Shown: positions 60,868-62,693 of the stretch, one piece after another
Position numbering within the stretch: position 1 is the stretch's first letter
Layout of the letters: every line of letters starts with the position of its first letter
From: a virus
DNA length: 62,693 nt
Virus record (IMG/VR): IMGVR_UViG_3300047379_001393
Span: 1 to 62,693 of that record
Direction: 5' to 3' (one strand)
Position numbers and translations under genes: made by a program
The notes under the pieces: generated by a model
What the model was told of the DNA's origin: nothing
Database searches by the model: none
Seen by the model: the letters and a program-made list of their open reading frames with translations, nothing else

Positions 60868-61227
60868 CTAACCCATATATATCAATCCTAATTTTTCAGA
60901 TATTGCTACTTTTTCCGATTTAGACATGCTGCAGAAAAAATTAGTAACATACTCCTGAATCCTTATTTCTCTTTTCTCTGGAGAACCATTAACCCAATCA
61001 AAAGTCAAAGAATGGGTTACATTATGTATTAAATAATTTTTGATTTCTTCATCCAGCAATTTACTATAAATTTCAATTTTTTCTTTTGTTGTCATGCTTT
61101 CGTATTTCATTTTCGCTTCTAACATGCACCCCGTTTTTCTCAAAACTTCCGAGGAAACTTGTGAAACCACAACGCATTCTTGATACAAATAATCAAGCAC
61201 CATTTGACGCTCTTTTGTTTTTAGCAT
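60868..61227 (-). CDS. hypothetical protein
   Basis: The frame is open to 61251, but the ATG at 61227 is preferred because a GTGTATATATT motif lies three bases upstream of it; the longer form would translate that motif. It has 119 residues, helical and charged: LKTKERQMVLDYLYQECVVV, then TTKEKIEIYSKLLDEEIKNY and a YVTNFFCSMSKSEKVAISEK end. No domain is recognised. It ends facing the sulfotransferase gene, 12 nt away. It is the only minus-strand gene in the right third of the window. Confidence 0.55.
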   Translation of the reverse strand: MLKTKERQMVLDYLYQECVVVSQVSSEVLRKTGCMLEAKMKYESMTTKEKIEIYSKLLDEEIKNYLIHNVTHSLTFDWVNGSPEKREIRIQEYVTNFFCSMSKSEKVAISEKLGLIYMG

Positions 61228-61230
61228 ATT

Positions 61231-61241
61231 AATATATACAC
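61231..61241 (-). promoter_or_regulatory. late-type promoter motif
   Basis: GTGTATATATT on the minus strand ends 3 nt before the ATG at 61227. It is divergent from the sigma70-type promoter at 61258, so the two classes meet back to back here. Confidence 0.45.
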
Positions 61242-61257
61242 TATCATTCATTTAAAC

Positions 61258-61286
61258 TTGACAATTTCAAAGGTCTAAGCTATAAT
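61258..61286 (+). promoter_or_regulatory. perfect consensus sigma70 promoter
   Basis: TTGACA (61258-61263), 17 bp, TATAAT (61281-61286). The ATG at 61287 touches the -10 box and cannot lie downstream of the transcription start; the ATG at 61293, 6 nt later, fits the spacing seen at six other promoters. Confidence 0.85.
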
Positions 61287-61292
61287 ATGGCT

Positions 61293-61553
61293 ATGTTCGA
61301 AGATGGTATAGCAAATGAATTTGAAGAAGCTCATCAAAAAGGATTGAACCGCGGATTCGATCTTGGATGGACTTATAAAGGTCAGTTTGATCGATCAATT
61401 ATTCGTGGTCACATCGATCAACTCAACAAACAAGAGAAAAAAGTGTCTGATCCAGAAACAATATTGAGAATACTATCTCAAAAAGATATTCTACGTCAAA
61501 CTTTGAGAGACATTGAAGGTCATCCCTGCAATAGAGAAAAAATATATAAATGA
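61293..61553 (+). CDS. hypothetical protein
   Basis: It has 86 residues from the ATG at 61293 (MFEDGIANEFEEAHQKGLNR); the in-frame ATG at 61287 abuts the promoter -10 box and is rejected. It has an acidic helix, then RGFDLGWTYKGQFDRSIIRG, a stretch that resembles small phage proteins of unknown role, and a charged end. No motif is recognised. Leaderless expression from a perfect promoter; ATGA-coupled to the next gene. Confidence 0.58.
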   Translation: MFEDGIANEFEEAHQKGLNRGFDLGWTYKGQFDRSIIRGHIDQLNKQEKKVSDPETILRILSQKDILRQTLRDIEGHPCNREKIYK

Positions 61554-61714
61554 ATAACTATACATTAGATATTTCTAAAGAAGAATGGATACAGGCTTTT
61601 GTCAATGAATGGGTCTTGAAGTGGTGCAAAAAAAATCACCCAGAAGTTTTCGAGCAAGCAAAACAAAAGTTATCTGAAATTTATGATGAAAAAACTACTA
61701 ATACTATTGATTAG
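61550..61714 (+). CDS. small hypothetical protein
   Basis: It has 54 residues: the ATG overlaps the upstream stop (61550-61553) and TAG is at 61712-61714. The sequence MNNYTLDISKEEWIQAFVNE is followed by WVLKWCKKNHPEVFEQAKQK, a Trp-rich helix. It overlaps the following lipoprotein gene by 32 nt. No family; the coupling supports it as a gene. Confidence 0.45.
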   Translation: MNNYTLDISKEEWIQAFVNEWVLKWCKKNHPEVFEQAKQKLSEIYDEKTTNTID

Positions 61715-61991
61715 CATAGCATTTTACGGCTGCAATGTAACAAAAAGCAAAAATAATACTATAAGCAAGTATATCCAAGGGCCAATTAATGAAATACAAA
61801 TTAATCCTGTACCACAGCCTTTTCATATGACGCACCCTTATGTGATCTGGGTGAATGGCGAAAGACTACCTATGTCCAGGCAAGATATTATTTTAGTTGC
61901 CAACGAATTTAATCTATCATTAGAGCCGCCAGAAGATACAGCCGAATTACACAATGGGGATGGCTGGCAGAATTTAGTACGATTTAAATAG
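61683..61991 (+). CDS. lipoprotein of unknown function
   Basis: It has 102 residues with a classic lipoprotein signal (MMKKLLILLISIAFYGCNVT, lipobox A-F-Y-G-C). The mature part has a Pro-rich stretch (NPVPQPFHMTHPYVIWVNGE) and an acidic end. It could be an outer-membrane phage lipoprotein (exclusion or spanin type), but nothing is specific. The start lies inside the upstream small gene, and a second ATG follows at once. Confidence 0.6.
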   Translation: MMKKLLILLISIAFYGCNVTKSKNNTISKYIQGPINEIQINPVPQPFHMTHPYVIWVNGERLPMSRQDIILVANEFNLSLEPPEDTAELHNGDGWQNLVRFK

Positions 61992-62008
61992 ACTTGCTGA
62001 AGATCTTT

Positions 62009-62020
62009 GTGTATATATAT
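62009..62020 (+). promoter_or_regulatory. late-type promoter motif
   Basis: GTGTATATATAT ends 3 nt before the ATG at 62024, the same layout as the motif at 61231-61241. A TTGCTG at 61994 could be an alternative -35 box but the spacing to an A/T hexamer is off. Confidence 0.4.
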
Positions 62021-62023
62021 TGC

Positions 62024-62693
62024 ATGAAGATAAAAACAACCAATACCTCTTATATTGGGTTGCCAATATGCCCAACGAGTTTTTTTAATACATCAACCGT
62101 CAATATAACTATTGATTGGGGAGATTCCACAACAGAATCATTTTCTTCACTAAGTGATAGTAATATCACTCAAGTAAATGATGGCTCTGGCAATGTAATT
62201 GCAAATATTTTCTGTCACAACTACTCATCTGCAGGTATTTATACAATAACCATTACTGGAGGTTTTGGAAGTGTTGGTAATGAAAAGTTGGCCTTTGTCC
62301 AACAATCAAAACAATCAAATGGAGATGCAGAAGATATTTCTGAATCTTTAGGAGACGCGTCTCTTTCAAAAATTACAGAAATAGAGGGTGGGTCTAATTT
62401 CTATATACATGGACAGGGCGACTTTAAAGGTTTCACTAATTTGACAAAAATAGACGACGGGGCATCCGCCTTGCTTTCAGATGCTCCTGCCTCGTCAATT
62501 GTTTTAAGCTCTAATTCAAGTGCAACCATGCTAATGGATAAAACTTTTGAAGATTGCTCCTCTCTGACAGATATTGATTTTGTGCCCGAAAGCATGACAA
62601 GCGCTCAATATACTTTTAAAAATTCATCTTATTCACCTGATCCATTATGGAAAATTCATGACAATTGGGATATGTCAAACGTAGTCAGCACAA
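62024..62693 (+). CDS. BspA/DUF285-like surface repeat protein (partial, runs off the window)
   Basis: The frame opens at the ATG at 62024 and stays open for 223 codons to the end of the window. It begins KTTNTSYIGLPICPTSFFNT and VNITIDWGDSTTESFSSLSD, a PKD-like or immunoglobulin-like strand pattern. Repeats of the BspA/DUF285 type follow: FKGFTNLTKIDDGASALLSD, MDKTFEDCSSLTDIDFVPES and HDNWDMSNVVST. In bacteria such repeats (D-M-S-N-V) form leucine-rich surface adhesins. In a phage it may be a fibre-related or cell-surface protein. No signal peptide is seen. Confidence 0.7.
   Translation, partial: MKIKTTNTSYIGLPICPTSFFNTSTVNITIDWGDSTTESFSSLSDSNITQVNDGSGNVIANIFCHNYSSAGIYTITITGGFGSVGNEKLAFVQQSKQSNGDAEDISESLGDASLSKITEIEGGSNFYIHGQGDFKGFTNLTKIDDGASALLSDAPASSIVLSSNSSATMLMDKTFEDCSSLTDIDFVPESMTSAQYTFKNSSYSPDPLWKIHDNWDMSNVVST

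Noticed and set aside
1-62693. tRNA genes or an integration site
   Set aside because: Reading for T-loop and anticodon patterns I found only the tmRNA T arm; no integrase or flanking direct repeats were seen.

Overview
The window is one continuous, gene-dense stretch of an AT-rich tailed double-stranded DNA phage genome (GC looks like about one third). The phage assignment rests on a lambda-like siphovirus tail-tip series (M-, L-, K-, I- and J-like proteins), a 2137-residue tape measure protein, four tail-tube-type paralogues and fibres with S74 intramolecular chaperone domains. No terminase, portal, capsid or DNA polymerase is seen, so this is only part of a larger genome. The host is unknown. 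LPS-type glycosyltransferases, lipoprotein signals and TTGACA/TATAAT promoters suggest a Gram-negative host with an ordinary housekeeping sigma factor.

Layout. Positions 1-7580 (+) hold a first glycan cluster: a HAD-nucleotidyltransferase fusion, a cupin, a GDPD-like and a WavE-like protein, and a GT4/GT9 pair whose GT9 domain is split over two ORFs. It is interrupted by a possible single-strand-binding protein, and a possible annealing protein follows at 7555-8376. Positions 8366-35547 (-) are the tail module. Read in transcription order it runs: small protein, two putative tail-assembly proteins, tape measure, two tube-like proteins, a double gpM-like protein, gpL-like, JAB-only gpK-like, a gpI-gpJ fusion, a giant fibre and a stand-alone S74 chaperone. 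Positions 35605-38886 (+) hold neck/completion candidates and the likely major tail tube protein, closed by a strong bidirectional terminator. A fourth tube paralogue lies on the opposite strand (38936-40057). Three fibre genes follow (40109-45400, +).

Positions 45432-55095 (+) form a metabolism and DNA-processing region of small genes: deoxyribosyltransferase-like protein, GMP reductase-like enzyme, a complete tmRNA gene (47639-48004), RuvB-like ATPase, PD-(D/E)XK-like protein, dCMP deaminase, membrane-anchored resolvase-like protein, pyruvyltransferase-like protein, dUTPase, HNH endonuclease, WYL-like protein and inorganic pyrophosphatase. Positions 55127-60855 (+) are a second glycan cluster: a GT25-GT2-GT25 triple enzyme, GT32, sugar epimerase, a GT92-like protein and a sulfotransferase. 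The right end has small unknown genes, a lipoprotein and the start of a BspA/DUF285-like protein that runs off the window.

Two promoter classes can be read directly. Seven near-consensus sigma70-type promoters (16-18 bp spacers) put the -10 box only 6-8 nt before an ATG, which predicts leaderless mRNAs for the metabolism genes. A second motif, GTGTATAAATA-like and similar to the T4 late -10 element, lies just upstream of structural, fibre and glycan operons on both strands. Together they suggest an early/middle class using the host sigma factor and a late class using a modified or phage-encoded one. The tmRNA, the leaderless promoter set, a nuclease-like insert in the tape measure and the large glycan toolkit are the most unusual parts.
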